A DNA stretch of 64,000 bases from Haliotis asinina (GCF_037392515.1 NC_090290.1:744001-808000); one strand, 5' to 3'; counted from the stretch's first letter, positions 46,540 through 58,977 are shown. Notes: a model not told the origin generated them from the sequence alone. Program-made: numbers and translations.

Positions 46540-46805
46540 GACCCGTGAAGGTCCCGGGGTAGAATAGGCCTTCAGCAACCCATGCTTGCCATAAAAGGCG
46601 ACTACGCTTGTTGTAAGAGGCGACTAATGGGATCGGGTGGTCACGCTCGCTGACTTAGTTGACACATGCCATCGGTTCCCAACTGTGCAGATCGATGCTC
46701 ATGTTGTTGATCACTGGATTGTCTGGCCCAGACTCGATTATCTACAGACCGCTGCCGTATAGCTGGAATATTGCTGAGTGCGGCGCAAAACTAAACATAC
46801 TCACT
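46540..46805 (+). repeat. Second dispersed repeat family, best copy
   Basis: CCCGTGAAGGTCCCGGGGTA, CAGCAACCCATGCTTGCCAT, AAAAGGCGACTACGCTTG, TAAGAGGCGACTAATGGGAT, CGGGTGGTCACGCTCGCTGA, GGATTGTCTGGCCCAGACTC, GACCGCTGCCGTATAGCTGG, AATATTGCTGAGTGCGGCGC. It is followed by a shorter tandem fragment (46815-46905). Confidence 0.85.
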
Positions 46806-47696
46806 CATAGTACTGACTACAGCGTGGTCGATGCTCTCCATGTCAATCATTGGATTGTCTGGTCCAGAATAGATTAATAATAGTGTGCCGTCACATAGCT
46901 GGAGCTACTATGTTGAATTTTCAAGATACAAGAAGCCCAATAACAGCGAGAGAAGCCCTAGTAGGCTTCCGTAGAGCTGTGAGTTCAAGCATTCAACAAC
47001 AAATTTCAAAGCAGACATGTGCTATATGCAAGGTTAAATTAAACAGTTTTGTAAACAACGGTCAAACAAGGCGGGTTGCCAACTTTCATCAATGAAGTGA
47101 CGTTCACTTTATTTACGAAACGGACATTAAAAGGGTGTGTTCTGCAGTCACTTATCCTGCGCATGTCATGTGATCAAAGCTAAATGGTTTCACATGTGCA
47201 AACGCAACACATACGTGACAAGGTGACCGAGGTCATTCAAACCATGGAAAGAAATGTCAGAATTTTTAGCATTTACCTATGTTGCTTTTGCTGCTGTCTA
47301 CAGACAGCAGAGTGACCAGGTCATGTACACGGCTGGTACGCACGCACGCGTTCATTTACCTTTGTCACTCTTCTAATTAAACGCCTATGTTTGTTCTGAA
47401 ACACTCCGGGTAGCATAAACATCAACATAATAATAACTTGAAATTTTCTTGAAAATTAATAATTCAATAATATTAAAACAAGAGTCTGAGTCTATATGCT
47501 GAACAACGGCGGTTAGATGAAACACCTCAGTTCTTTCTGTTATACCCATTTGTTTGCGATGTAATATCGGACGCAGACTATTTCTATTCTTCCCTTCTGA
47601 TAGATATATATATATATAGTCTATCTAAACGTTGGTTAACTGATTTACATCTTTATAAGAAAATCAAAGAAAATAAGGTATTTTATAAAAGTGCAT

Positions 47697-47835
47697 TGTG
47701 ATGGTGTTAAGAGTCCTCGTTCGTCTCTCCATGACTCAGGTACGATTCCCACATGGGTGCAATGCATGAAGCCCATTTTCTTTTTTCACACGTCGTGATT
47801 GCTAATAGCGGCGTAAAACCGCACTCCCAAACTAA
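47697..47835 (+). repeat. tRNA-headed SINE
   Basis: GGTACGATTCCCACATGGGT, GCAATGCATGAAGCCCATTT, GATTGCTAATAGCGGCGTAA, AACCGCACTC. Confidence 0.8.
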
Positions 47836-48168
47836 CTCGGTTTGTGAATGTGCAGGAATAATATTTATCTGAATAAGCTTTTTACGTATACTTTTTCATG
47901 AATGCATGCATATTGTTCGCTTTCAACTGGGAGCCTATATATGTGTTGTTGAGTATCCGTGCTTAAAAGAAAAGATACAGAGAAGGACGCTATCTTGCAA
48001 AACGCAAAGCAGAACACAAATAAACATCTCGTTTGGGGCGTGGACCAATCAACCAGTCGGACGCTTATACAACATTACGTAAGCTTCCCAACATTTACAA
48101 GCCCACATTGAGTGGAATCGATACTAAGTTTTGGCACCTCGAATTAGAGTTATGTCCCTTTGGTAAAC

Positions 48169-48412
48169 ATGGCTGTAACGCGGCGAGGCATCATCACTTT
48201 CGCAGTTGGATTACTGTTTGGATTTGCCATAACTTACATGTTTACCATATCAACTTCAATATCTACCCGGCTGAAGTTTTCTCCCCGACAGAAGGTATCA
48301 TACGCTGGAGGTTTGATACCAGACAGCCCACACAGTCATGGCGAGATGGACAACGTGAAGGGCCCCGATCAGTCTGTGAACTGGGCAGATGAGCATTCTC
48401 ACAGACACACCG
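48169..48412 (+). CDS. First coding exon of a type II membrane protein, C1GALT1-like
   Basis: The ATG has a strong context (AAACATGG) and opens a frame that ends at a good donor, CACACCG|GTAGGG (phase 1, 81 codons). Residues 1-30 are a short basic tail and one membrane helix (MAVTRRGIITFAVGLLFGFA, then ITYMF). A His/Asp-rich stem follows (PDSPHSHGEMDNVKGPDQSV, then NWADEHSHRH). This is the layout of a Golgi glycosyltransferase. The PHSHGEMD..GPD..W.DEHSH pattern resembles, from memory, the stem of invertebrate core 1 beta-1,3-galactosyltransferases. No catalytic exon was found to the right within the window, so the identity is tentative, as is the claim that the exon is used. Confidence 0.5.
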
Positions 48413-49875
48413 GTAGGGCTCCGTACTTTGATTATCAGTCAAGCCAGTTTTAGAAAATGGTAAATAAAAACAGACAAACTTGCCATGGTGAATTTTCTAA
48501 AACCTTCCAGTATTTTCCATTGTGAGGACACGTGGGTGTGTGCATTTTAAAAAGACGTATACACGATAAGGTAGTCGAGCGTATTTAGGTTGTGAAACAA
48601 TGCCGGTTGTATTACAGGTATGTGTTTGTCATAGTGCTGTGTTGTGATAACTTAACGAGTTTTTATACCGTTTAACAAAATATTCGGAGTGATTTGATTA
48701 TGAATCAGTCATTATTAATTAAATAATAATCGGAGACTAAGCATCAGACTAAAGTTGCTCTGCATTGAAATGTGCTTGAATCAACTTGAAGACAAATATG
48801 TGTGAGGCTTGTTGCCAAGGACAGTTAGGGAGCCATAGTATTAGTCAATGCACCTACTGCTCTCAATCTTGAGTGACTTGTTTGTATGTAGAGATTATCA
48901 TCAAAGGTTTTGCAGCATCTCTGATTATTACAATCCGGATTGGCGTCATCTACAAAAGCAACGATATGTCCTATAACCACGGGTGCAGGTAACTCTAAAC
49001 CATCAAGTAATATACCGTTACAGACGGTTCTTACAATCCCTGTCAAAGACGATATATAACTTGATGGGGGTTTTTGCATTATAAGCCTCTGTAAACTAGT
49101 TCTGCACTGAAAAATATTTTCCCTATAAATAATTTGTGTTTTTCATTTTTGAAACTAAAAAAACAATGTAGTTTTATCCTGCCCTTGTTTGTAACAGTCA
49201 GTTTTAGTCCATACTTACTGGAAGAAAGATAACTTAATGATTACTTATCTTAATCTCAAGTCTTCTGGGGAACAAAGGTATTCTGTTTTATCTGTTGAGA
49301 TAGAGTGATGTTTGGGTTACATGCCGAGCACTGTTGCAGGCAAATCATGGTTTGAACTATTGTGTAACAGCTGCTGTGTTTTTCATTTTAGGGGTTTATA
49401 GCATAGATTTGATACCTGTAAACTGCATTTTATTCAGAACAGATACATTTGGAATTTGAGAACCCTAAAGCAGGTCATTTTGGGATAATCTCTGTTCCAC
49501 ATTTCCACTTTAGATTATGTATGTTCTGATTGGTTTGCAAGAGGTGTCAAAACTCAAGGTTTAGTGCAATTTCATTTAGTGATCTTACTTACTCAGTTTT
49601 ATTAATTATGTCAAGAACCAAATATTTCAGTGATCACTTATTGTTCTCTTGGCATCTCATTTTACATATTGTCAACAAACTATCTGCCATTATGAATGCT
49701 TCATCTCTCATTCATGTGATTCAAGTCAAATGGTGAAAGTTGTGATTTGGGAACATGAAGCACACATATATGAAGATTTATGCTCATCTTTAGTAATTTC
49801 CCAATTTGTCTTCTGAACCTACTAAAAATATTAGGATCAGTACCACATGACTAATCTTTTCTAAAAGTGCTTGTT
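48413..49875. other. Intron or intergenic stretch
   Basis: No coding evidence. An 84-codon minus-strand frame (49079-48825) has no recognisable domain. Confidence 0.45.
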
Positions 49876-49879
49876 GAGA

Positions 49880-50039
49880 ATGACATATGTTTGTAATTTG
49901 TATGTGTATATGACATATGTTTGTAATTTGTATGTGTATATGACATATGTTTGTAATTTGTATGTGTATATGACATATGTTTGTAATTTGTATGTGTATA
50001 TGACATATGTTTGTAATTTGTATGTGTATATGACATATG
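49880..50039. repeat. 30-bp minisatellite, about 5 copies
   Basis: Perfect units of TGACATATGTTTGTAATTTG followed by TATGTGTATA. The last unit diverges at ATGGTTGGG. Confidence 0.95.
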
Positions 50040-51861
50040 GTTGGGAATATTGTTGGGTAACCTTATTACTCTATGATTTTCAGTTGTTTATCACTGAACA
50101 AAATGAAGCTACACCACCACTTCCTGTCACTTCATATGTAGTTTATTTATAACTATCACAATGTTCAAGACAAGCCTCTCTCAGCGTTCATATTGGCGAC
50201 TACTGTATTGATACAAAACGAAACATGACTTTCTTTAAAAACAGTATTTTCTTAAACATGTTTAAGTACTTATTTAGCAAAAAACATGCAAGTATGATAG
50301 GATTACTTGTTTGTTTAGTGCAGCATTGTGTATGTTCCACACAAATCATCATGTTAAATGTCAATATTGTGTCATGACAAGGTGGATATGTATCATGATA
50401 TGTATTGTATTGCAGGTAAAATATCGCAATATGTATCATATCATGACATTGTATATCGTCCCAGCCCTAGTAAAAGCAATGTCAAATACTGTATTTGTAC
50501 TTGTTCCCCTAGATATACTAAATATTACATCTACTGCTGACTTTTGATCAGCTACTGTATTTATTTCCCAATATTCAGGATATGTATCATATTCACCTTG
50601 GAGGGAATTTGCAGTCGTATTGTGTATCATTGTTAGTTGGGCTCTTTTCCTTTTGTTTGACTTAAATGCCCTAACATTGCTCAAGTATATATCCCAGGAC
50701 AGGTCTCTGTTGGAAAGAAACATATTAACAGAAAATTAACTTAATAAATGATTTAATATTCTGTAACAGGCACACCAGGCTTGATCATTGTGCTTTTTTC
50801 TAATTTTCTAATTCCTTACAAAAACTATTAATGCGGTAGTTGTTTTCAGTTGCTCTTTATAAAAAATATATATTGCAATTGTTGATGTATAATTTCTGGC
50901 TTGTGAGTAAGGAGAATTAACTGAGGACCTCTCATGTACACCAGGAGACATTGTACAATCAGAAGTCCTGTTACTCGGTGGCTGCACCAGCTTGTAATCA
51001 GGCTGAATGGTAGGGGGTGAAAAAATGAGATACCGCGGAATGTCTAACAGCAACGTTTGGCTTTGGTTTGATATAACATATTGCAGTAGAAACATTTAGT
51101 ATTTTCAGTTTTCATACTGTCATTCTAAATAGTCATAAAATGACAGTTTTGTTCATTCAAAGTAACAAAGATTTTAGTGTGGTATTTTTTCCCATCTTAT
51201 TAAGGCTCTGGTCATTTGTGCTTTTTGATTTTGATCACAACTCATAAATAAGTCATATACCGAACCAAGAGAAACCATGGTAAGAATGTATCATTTCACC
51301 TCTACTTTATGACAAGACTGGTTGACAGAACAGATTCCTTGAGTCCTTGAGAAAGCCAAGTTGTTCAACCATGGAGTACTTTTCATGTGTGGAACTTTGT
51401 GTGAGTGAATGTGTCTTCAGAGATATACACACCCACACTTTATTGTACAAAGTTCAGGGTCAGTTGAAAACTCATTGTTAGATTTCTGAAGAGATTTTTG
51501 TAAGTATGTTAGCATTCTTTTGATGCAGTAGTATCCCAGATCGACAAGGTGTGTAATTTCTTCTGAATAAATTCTGGAGCAATACGGTTATTCAGATGGT
51601 CTTCAGCAACCCATGCTAGTCAATAGAGGTGACTAGTGGGACTGGGTGGTCAGACACACTGACTTGTTTCACACATGTCATTATATCCTAGTTGCGTTTA
51701 TCACTGACTTCAGCTCTTACAGATTTCAAGTTGGTCTGTCACTAAAGGTGTGTTTTCACAGTACAACTTGTAGTAACACAGGCTTATGGCCTTTCAAATT
51801 CTTTAGATCTGTGTTCATAATCTGCTCTTCTGCCTTCATGCTGAGCTGAAAGGGTGCAGGG
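50040..51861. other. Non-coding stretch
   Basis: I see no gene. A partial member of the second dispersed family lies at 51595-51700 (TCAGCAACCCATGCTAGTCA, GTGACTAGTGGGACTGGGTG). Confidence 0.5.
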
Positions 51862-52016
51862 AGAAAGCATAGAGGTGAAAGCGTTTGCTCATCATACAGA
51901 AGACCAGGGTTCAATTCCCTGAAAGGGTACAATGTGTAAATCCCATATCTGATGTCCACAGCCGTTGTGTTGTAGAATATTGCTAGAGGTGGCATAAAAC
52001 CATCCTCACTCACTGA
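51862..52016 (+). repeat. tRNA-headed SINE
   Basis: CATAGAGGTGAAAGCGTTTG, CAGGGTTCAATTCCCTGAAA, GGGTACAATGTGTAAATCCC, GAATATTGCTAGAGGTGGCA. Confidence 0.82.
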
Positions 52017-52239
52017 ACTGAAAATCAGCACTCAGCATACCACATTGCAGTTACTTCCCTTTATTTCATCTCAACACAGTCAAGCAGTGTTCTGAACTGG
52101 ATCAACTTTATGGATCTTCTGGTCTGTTCATCAGCATGACAACATCTCAAAGAACTTTTCTGTTGACAGGGTCTTGTTTGTGTATTTTATGAAGATATGT
52201 TTGAGATATTTTGTGATAAAATCACTTTTGTTAATATTG

Positions 52240-52375
52240 TTGATTGTCCCTCCTATTCACTTCCTATTTAGGTATATTCACTTCCTGTTTAGGTGTATTC
52301 ACTCCATATTTATGTTTATTCACTCCTTATTTAGGTATATTGACTCCTTACATAGGTGTATTCACTTCCTATTTC
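52240..52375. repeat. Degenerate ~21-bp tandem repeat
   Basis: Six imperfect units of the type TATTCACTTCCTATTTAGG. Confidence 0.75.
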
Positions 52376-52402
52376 AATGCATTCATAGAGGATACTAAAC
52401 GA

Positions 52403-52545
52403 CCTTACGTGTAATACCATTTTTATTAAATGAGTGAAAGGATTGATATCCAATGAGCGAAAGCGAGTTGGTACGAAATCTTGCACGAGTTTAAGGAAAA
52501 TGGTACTTCACGGAAGCGAGTTTAGTATTCTGTTTATTACTTCCA
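52403..52545. repeat. Imperfect inverted repeat
   Basis: The left end, ACTAAACGACCTTACGTGTA then ATACCATTTT, pairs imperfectly with the right end, AAAATGGTACTTCACGGAAG then CGAGTTTAGT. It may be a small foldback element; no target duplication was established. Confidence 0.45.
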
Positions 52546-52849
52546 ACACAAATTGATAGAAACTGCAGCTACAGTGTGAGGACTCCCAGTTTTCCCCGAG
52601 TCAAACAAGGTCCAGTGCTATTGTGACAGCGACATTAGCATTGTGACGTCACAACTCTGATCCGTTATGACGTCATGCGTCTAGCGGTACTACACTAGTG
52701 TAACATTTGCTGTAAAAATGTGAGACTGCAGTATCTCCTTTATTTAAATAATCTCCTCTATTTAAATGCATTCATTCCTCATTGAAGTCAGTTAATGAAT
52801 TCATGTGCTATTTAAGCAAATTCATGCCCAATTTAAGTGCTTACTCCCT

Positions 52850-53012
52850 ATTTAAGTGAATTCACACTCGATGTAAGTGCTTTACTCCCTGTTTAAGTGA
52901 ATTCACACCCAATGTAAGTGCTTTACTCCCTGTTTAAGTGAATTCACACCCAATGTAAGTGCTTTACTCCCTGTTTAAGTGAATTCACACCCAATGTAAG
53001 TGCTTTACTCCC
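52850..53012. repeat. 41-bp tandem repeat, 4 copies
   Basis: TGTTTAAGTGAATTCACACC, then CAATGTAAGTGCTTTACTCCC; unit starts fall at about 52849, 52890, 52931 and 52972. Looser relatives extend left to about 52760. Confidence 0.92.
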
Positions 53013-54242
53013 TGTAATTTCAATCCTCATTTAAGCCAGTTCCCAGTTTGACTGAAATATACCTCTAAGTCAAACTCCCTATTTTAATGAGTTAACTCTT
53101 TCTTAATACATTTCAAATTTTCTCACTACTCGGTAGTGGTGGTTTGATTATTTGAGATAATCAAAGATTGGTTGCAGTGACTAAACAACCAAGCAATTAG
53201 TCATGTTTTCTCATAATCAAACACAAACTATTCTGGATCACTTTTTGCATTAACAATATTTTTCACAAGGTTGGATTTGTCTGGTACATTTCATGAACAC
53301 ATTATGCTTGTTCCAAGATATTTATGTTCCTAACATACTAGACATAATTTAAAGATATGCAATTTGCTGGAAGAACCTCAGAGAATTATGGGGTGTTTTC
53401 TTTATGTTATTTGTGAACTGATAGTAATAACAACATGGAAAATTTTATAAATGAACCAATTATTTTGGATAATTGATTGGTTGTAATGAACCATTTTGAG
53501 TTTTTAACCAATTCCCACCACTACTACCCTGTGTTTTAATCCCTGAAGACAACATCCCCGTGGCCTTCATTAATTCTGAGTCTTAATCACAAAGGTTGAT
53601 TTTGTAGTGAACCCCAATCAGTATTGATCAATACATTACAATTTACATACAATCAGTAATTACCCAGCTTGCCACACTTCAGTTAATATGCCATCAGCAT
53701 GCGTTCATTGTCAATGCTTCCAGCAGCTCTTAAATGTGGATTGATAAACTTATTCAATCCCACTCAGGTTAATAATAGATAAGGTGCTCCATAGATGCTT
53801 GTAACCCATGAAGATCTGGATTACAAAAAGTGTGACCATATGTATAATCACTAACAAATTTTAGATCTATGCATGATGGTTCAGTACCATAAACTCATGG
53901 TGAAGATCCAGGTTAGAGTTGGCAACTGATGGGATCACTTTATTTGACTACATGTCTTGTATTGTAGTTGCATAGATTGATGCTCATGATGTTGATCACA
54001 GGATTTTTTTCCCCCTTAAATACATGATTCACGGACATGTAGTAGTTTTTGAGTATACATTGCTGAAACATAAATATATATACAGATATATTGCACATGG
54101 AGGTTCAATGGTCATTCAGAATCAAATAGTGGGAATAGAGGTGACCATTCTTGAGAATTGATGACAATTTTAATCAACAAACAAAGTAAAACTCATGCTC
54201 CACTTGCAAGTGTCATGGTGAACTTGCTGTTGTGTTGTGTGA
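53013..54242. other. Non-coding AT-rich stretch
   Basis: No gene or clear repeat apart from diverged dispersed-repeat pieces near 53930-54005. Confidence 0.45.
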
Positions 54243-54407
54243 GTCAGTGAGTCAGTAAGTGAGCTTTTACACAATAGCAATATTCCAGCAAATATCATGA
54301 CTGGGAACAACAGCACTGAACTTCACATGTTGTACCCCTGTGGGGAATTGAACCTGGGTCTATGGCGTGATAAAAGCTTTAGGCACTAGGCTACTCTAGC
54401 GCCCCTG
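54243..54407 (-). repeat. tRNA-headed SINE, reverse
   Basis: GAGCTTTTACACAATAGCAA, TATTCCAGCAAATATC, TGTGGGGAATTGAACCTGGG, GCACTAGGCTACTCTAGCG. Confidence 0.82.
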
Positions 54408-54437
54408 TTGTGTGCTTGATAATGTGAGTTATGACAA

Positions 54438-54534
54438 CGTGTCGAGGGAAATATGGGATTTTATCATTCCCGAGTAAGGTTGTATTCCCCAACCTTACTC
54501 GGGACTGATAAAACCCTGTATTTCCCTCGACACG
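54438..54534. repeat. 45-bp hairpin (near-perfect palindrome)
   Basis: Arms 54438-54482 and 54490-54534 pair with 4 mismatches around a 7-bp loop. The inner arm is CCCGAGTAAGGTTG and the outer arm CGTGTCGAGGGAAATA. Weaker pairing continues about 12 bp outside. Confidence 0.9.
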
Positions 54535-55728
54535 ATGTGATAACGCATTTATCTAGCTGAATGTTTTTACTAAATCAAAACAAAACTACACGCATCGAAT
54601 CGACTTGCTGCCATGTTGACTCCAGCTGATCGTTTGACCTCAATACTAAAGGCTTGTCGATGCATGCTTTTCTCCCTTCGCATCATCACCGAGGCGTAGC
54701 AGGGTGATATGACTTTCGTAGCGGGAGTACACGACTGTTATACTCCCGCTCGCGGATCGTTATGGATGTACCTGGTATTTTATCAGAGTCATGTGGACCA
54801 ATCAAAACTCGACATTCTTACATGAGGTTAGATAATGTGTATCATGGGTTCAGTTATCTGTGACAAGCATTCATTGAGCATCAGACCATGCAAAGGAATA
54901 AAGGAATAGAACGTAAGTGATCCTTTCAACTGGTTCAAAGTATAGTCAGTTGGATCGATATGAAAAATGTGAAACAACATATAAAATGTTTCCACTTTGT
55001 GTCTTCTTGGTTGAAGGTATTTTAATAACTGAAATGGGTTCACTGACTTGTTGAGTTCAAACACAGTTCATTACTTGTTGTCACCTTAATGTAATATATT
55101 GCTGAATATGTTTAAGAGAGTGTTTTTCCTAGGAACTAGTTTTGTTGTTTCTCTACACAAGACATACTTCATGGAATATATCAAGGTATTGCAGTAGTAT
55201 AACTCATGTTGCCACTGCCCTGTGATCTAACCATCATTAGAGTATATGGCAGTAATGTAGTACTTTTTAAAGAAAATATCATCTAATGTTTCAACATGAG
55301 CAATTGCATGACATGTTTGTTTTTGATTAATAGATCTTAACCATAAAATATTCATGAAGGTATTTGCCTCTTTTTATATTCATTGTACTCAAACGGTTAT
55401 CTGAGAGAAATTGTCGAATAAAAAAAAAATAGCATCGCACTGAATGATTCATTTGCAGTATGACATGCTTCCCATCAAAAGTTTCAACTCGTTAGTGTAA
55501 CTATAGCCAAGTACTTAAGGCAACTTCTGAACTAAATTTTGCAAAATTTTCCAACTGTTTAAAGGCACTGTTTTACACATGACCTAAAAATGAATGTATT
55601 GTAAAATAAATTTGTAACATTAAAAGATTATTGTCATGAGGTAAATACATGATAAAAATCAGTGAAAATTGGCAAATTCTTAACTAACAAAACATCATAC
55701 CAAAACGCTCCTGTTCACATGCATAATA
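54535..55728. other. Non-coding stretch
   Basis: A short inverted phrase (GCGGGAGTAC...TACTCCCGCTCGCGG) lies at 54720-54755, close to the hairpin and perhaps part of the same repeat. No gene is seen. Confidence 0.45.
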
Positions 55729-56722
55729 TAGTATTCCCAGAAATTATTGAGAATCATGTTGCGTCATGTAACTCATTACGTTTATTAACTTCTGGCGTTT
55801 TACTTACATAAACATGTTAAAACATCATCCTTTTACAGCCTCAGTCTTGTTTTAATACTTTGTTAGACCTCCTTGCTCAGCAATGCATGCCTGAATACGC
55901 CTAGGCACACTACCCAATCTAAGTTTGTAGGTAATCGTGTGACAGGGTATCCCAATATTGGACCACCTCGGCCTTCATACCTTCAATATTTCTCAGTTCT
56001 CATGTTTTGGTCGCTGGTAGATAGGTTTGACAGTATCTTTGGTTCAAATTTTCACACAATTAGGGAAAAGCCAAACAGAACTTTCATCCGAAAAGAAAAC
56101 ATTATCCCAATCTTGATTTTCATGAGCCTGACACCAGTTTAAACGTTTTTCCTTTTGTGCATCTTTCATCAACGGCAAGGGAATTCCACGCTTTTTTCAC
56201 CCAATTAAGTCTCTGTGTAATTCCTGCCTAACTGTTTCATTGCATACCTGAGGACTTCCTCTGCTAATCATTTCATTTCTGATGTTCTCAACACTTTTCA
56301 ATTGGCCCCTACTCACAATCTGCCCAAGTCTTCGGCGATCCACAACACTGAATTTCCTAGGCCGACCTGCCCCTGCTTTGTGCTCTATCCCGGTTCCTGT
56401 TTGAATATTCTTCAAAGTTCTGTATACTGTAGACAGAGGAATACCATGTCTACAAGCTAACACTTTAGCATCAGCCTCACCCCTTTCAAAATCATCTAGA
56501 ATGAGCTTTCTTATCTCTCTTGCTGTAAATTCTGCCATGTCAACACAGGAAGCCGTCTGCTCAGACAAGGGAGATAACTCTTGATGTAATGAGCTGCCTT
56601 CTAAGCCTTCAAGAGTTTTCTCCCTTATTTAGTATGCTTAGTGCATAGTGAAAGCCCTTTTTCCAATCTTAGCATCATTAGAAAAAAAACAAAGATTTTC
56701 TCAATAATTTCTGGGAACACTG
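55729..56722 (-). mobile_element. Internally deleted Tc1-like element
   Basis: A 994-bp element: TAGTATTCCCAGAAATTATT at the left, CAGTGTTCCCAGAAATTATT on the complement at the right, and TA flanks at 55727-55728 and 56723-56724. It shares the TIR core with the elements at 3080, 9189 and 41915. Confidence 0.9.
55855..56568 (-). pseudogene. Tc1/IS630-type transposase, deletion derivative
   Basis: The N-terminal frame (56568-56197) is clean: MAEFTAREIRKLILDDFERG, GIPLSTVYRTLKNIQTG, AGAGRPRKFSVVDRR. Beyond it, in broken frames, come NVFFSDESSVW (first Asp) and IYQRPKHEN. The sequence then jumps directly to the C-terminal EVVQYWDTLSHDYLQT and PRRIQACIAEQGGLTKY. The second Asp and the Glu of the DD34E triad are deleted, and extra stops are present. 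The C-terminal pieces line up with the end of the intact protein at 3273. Confidence 0.85.
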
Positions 56723-56724
56723 TA

Positions 56725-58515
56725 TTTGCATGTGCTTTTCAGCAATTTGATGAATGATCCTAGTGCAGTTCAAGGTGTGCCATTGACTCCCCTTAGTTAG
56801 TGGAGAAATCTATCTTCAATGTAACAATTCATATACATAACATACAGTGCATGTTTTAAGTGAGTCTAAACTTTTGATGGGTAGTATATATATGGTCTAA
56901 CATACCATGTCCTAACATTTGGCAAGTTGATTATCTGCTTAACACGTGAATGAGTGAGTGAGAGATATTATTGTCACATCATCAATATTTCAGCCATATC
57001 ATCACTAAAACAAGCCATGCATTGAAAATAAATAAAGTGATATGAAAGATTGTATCAACAAAGGACAGTCAAACATGCCAAGACAAACCTTAGGGAAACA
57101 AATTCTAACCAGTTGACTGAAACTGTGACAGTTATAAATGCAATCATTTTGACCCATGGTCTGTTAATATATATGTAAATATTGTAAAAAGTCAGTTCGT
57201 GTCATTTGCCCGTTACAAAAATATATTGTGTTATTGATAGTTTACATTTTTGCAGTTCAACAACATAATTGCCTGCAGCACCCAGACTGCCTGCTAGGCT
57301 GTGACTGGATGTAGGGACCAGCGTGCATCCAAAGAATAATTATTCATAATGTTCATGTGGTTTTTATCTTTCAGCCATGTTCAAAACAGTTGCAGATAAA
57401 CACTTACTATGACTTAGAGGAAAACCAAACCAGTCATGTTGGATTCACATATATACATTTACATATCTTGTAAGTTTCTACAAGCAAATGTTGAAATGGA
57501 CAGAGAAAAAATCTTTTTCATGTGAAAAAAATGTTTCCAAACAAGTTCATCAAGTTTATTATAGAATGTAGTTTAAACTCTTCATGCTACTAAACTATGT
57601 GTTGATTCTCTGAGATTAAATCCCCTTTGTTTTCCATGTATTAAATGATGATAACCAGTTAACGTCCCACGATTTAGCCAGTAACATACACAGTGTGTTC
57701 AGATACCATCCATCAGTGGGGCTTGTCTTAGACACTGTTAGTTTGTGGAATGTAAGACTTCAGATCATAGAGTAAGGCATTAAGTATTAAATGAAGGAGG
57801 TGGCGATGAGACTGGTTGTAGATTGGTATCAAATTTTGTCCCAGTGTAAGAATACTTTATTCTGCTTTGAGGTTCGGTTATTTGAGAACTTTGCTGGTTG
57901 AATGGTTCACGCCTGGACTGTTGAATATTTTATGTTTATCGAATACACACCCAGACTGTCGAAAAACAGTGGAGCGTGGCAATGCTCAACACCACTTTAA
58001 TTACTGTTTATTCGCATGAAGGCATATCTTTTTGGGATATATAAACATTGAGCGAATTTTGTCTTCGCCATTCATGTGAATAGCGGTCCATTCCCAGTTA
58101 ACACAAACAATAGGAGTGTTTGTTTAAGCGCCTTCGATAAGGGCGAGAGGATAATTCGAACAGGTTAAAAACCAAACTTCTCTTAAACTAATGTGCAATG
58201 CTAGGGCGACTACACAGGGCCATATCGGTGTGGAGTGTATCTTGTTACGAGTTTCATATGAGGGGGTGCTCATCTGACAAAGATAGGGTGTGTGAGTGCG
58301 TGCCTTTATATAGAGAACGTTGTACAGTGACACTTCTTGAATAAAACATATCTTGTAGTATTTGTTTGTATTTATTTAAAGAAGGTATAAAGACTCTCCG
58401 GGTGGGAGTGTTGGTGTCCGTAGATATCGGGGTGATAAATAGGGAGAAACAGCACTGTTGTGAGAAGAGTCATCTGCAAATATTCTTACCATATACTCAT
58501 TAAACAATGTACAGA
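56725..58515. other. Non-coding stretch
   Basis: AT-rich; no domain-bearing frames. A GC-richer patch at 58060-58330 holds no recognisable gene. Confidence 0.45.
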
Positions 58516-58770
58516 TCACAATATTTTAGCAACTTTAAGGGCATAAGATGCTCTGAGTCTGAAAGTGTAGTCAAAGACGGCAAGGTCTTGGGAGTCCAAC
58601 CTAGTTTCATCCAGCTTTCTTTGCATGTCCTGGTAGTCTTCTATTGTCTTATGTCCATTCAACAAAATGTCAATCAGCTTGAATGCGTTAGGATGGGCTT
58701 GCTCAACAAGTTTCTTAACTTGCCCATGCCAACCCTCCAAATTGTGGTTGGTTTTGGGGCTGAGGGTCAG
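58516..58770 (-). pseudogene. MULE transposase, C-terminal fragment
   Basis: Read leftward, the frame gives LTLSPKTNHNLEGWHGQVKK, then LVEQAHPNAFKLIDILL. The N(N/H)NLEGWH motif followed by HPN is the conserved segment after the catalytic Glu of FLYWCH-type MULE transposases. It ends FRLRASYALKVAKIL-stop. Nothing of the catalytic core is attached on this strand. A fragment of the same superfamily lies in the opposite orientation at 59573. Confidence 0.7.
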
Positions 58771-58977
58771 GTAATGGTTCTATGATGTCATCGGGAGACT
58801 ACCTTCGATCCAAGTGGTGGTGACGTAGTTGGTCACTTGATGACATCAGTTGTATTGTGGCATATCAGGTAAGGTTTGGAGCCATAAAGTTGGAAATGAA
58901 CCCATTTATAGGAAACGTTAATTGCTTATTATTGTTAATTGCATATTATTGTATTATAATTGTTCGGGGAAAATAGT

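Noticed and set aside
49871-50152. Open frames over the 30-bp array
   Set aside because: Five perfect 10-codon repeats with no coding context.
50436-50723. Minus frame with RDLSWDIYLSNVRAFKSNKR
   Set aside because: It looks exon-like in composition, but there is no recognisable domain or clear splice partner.
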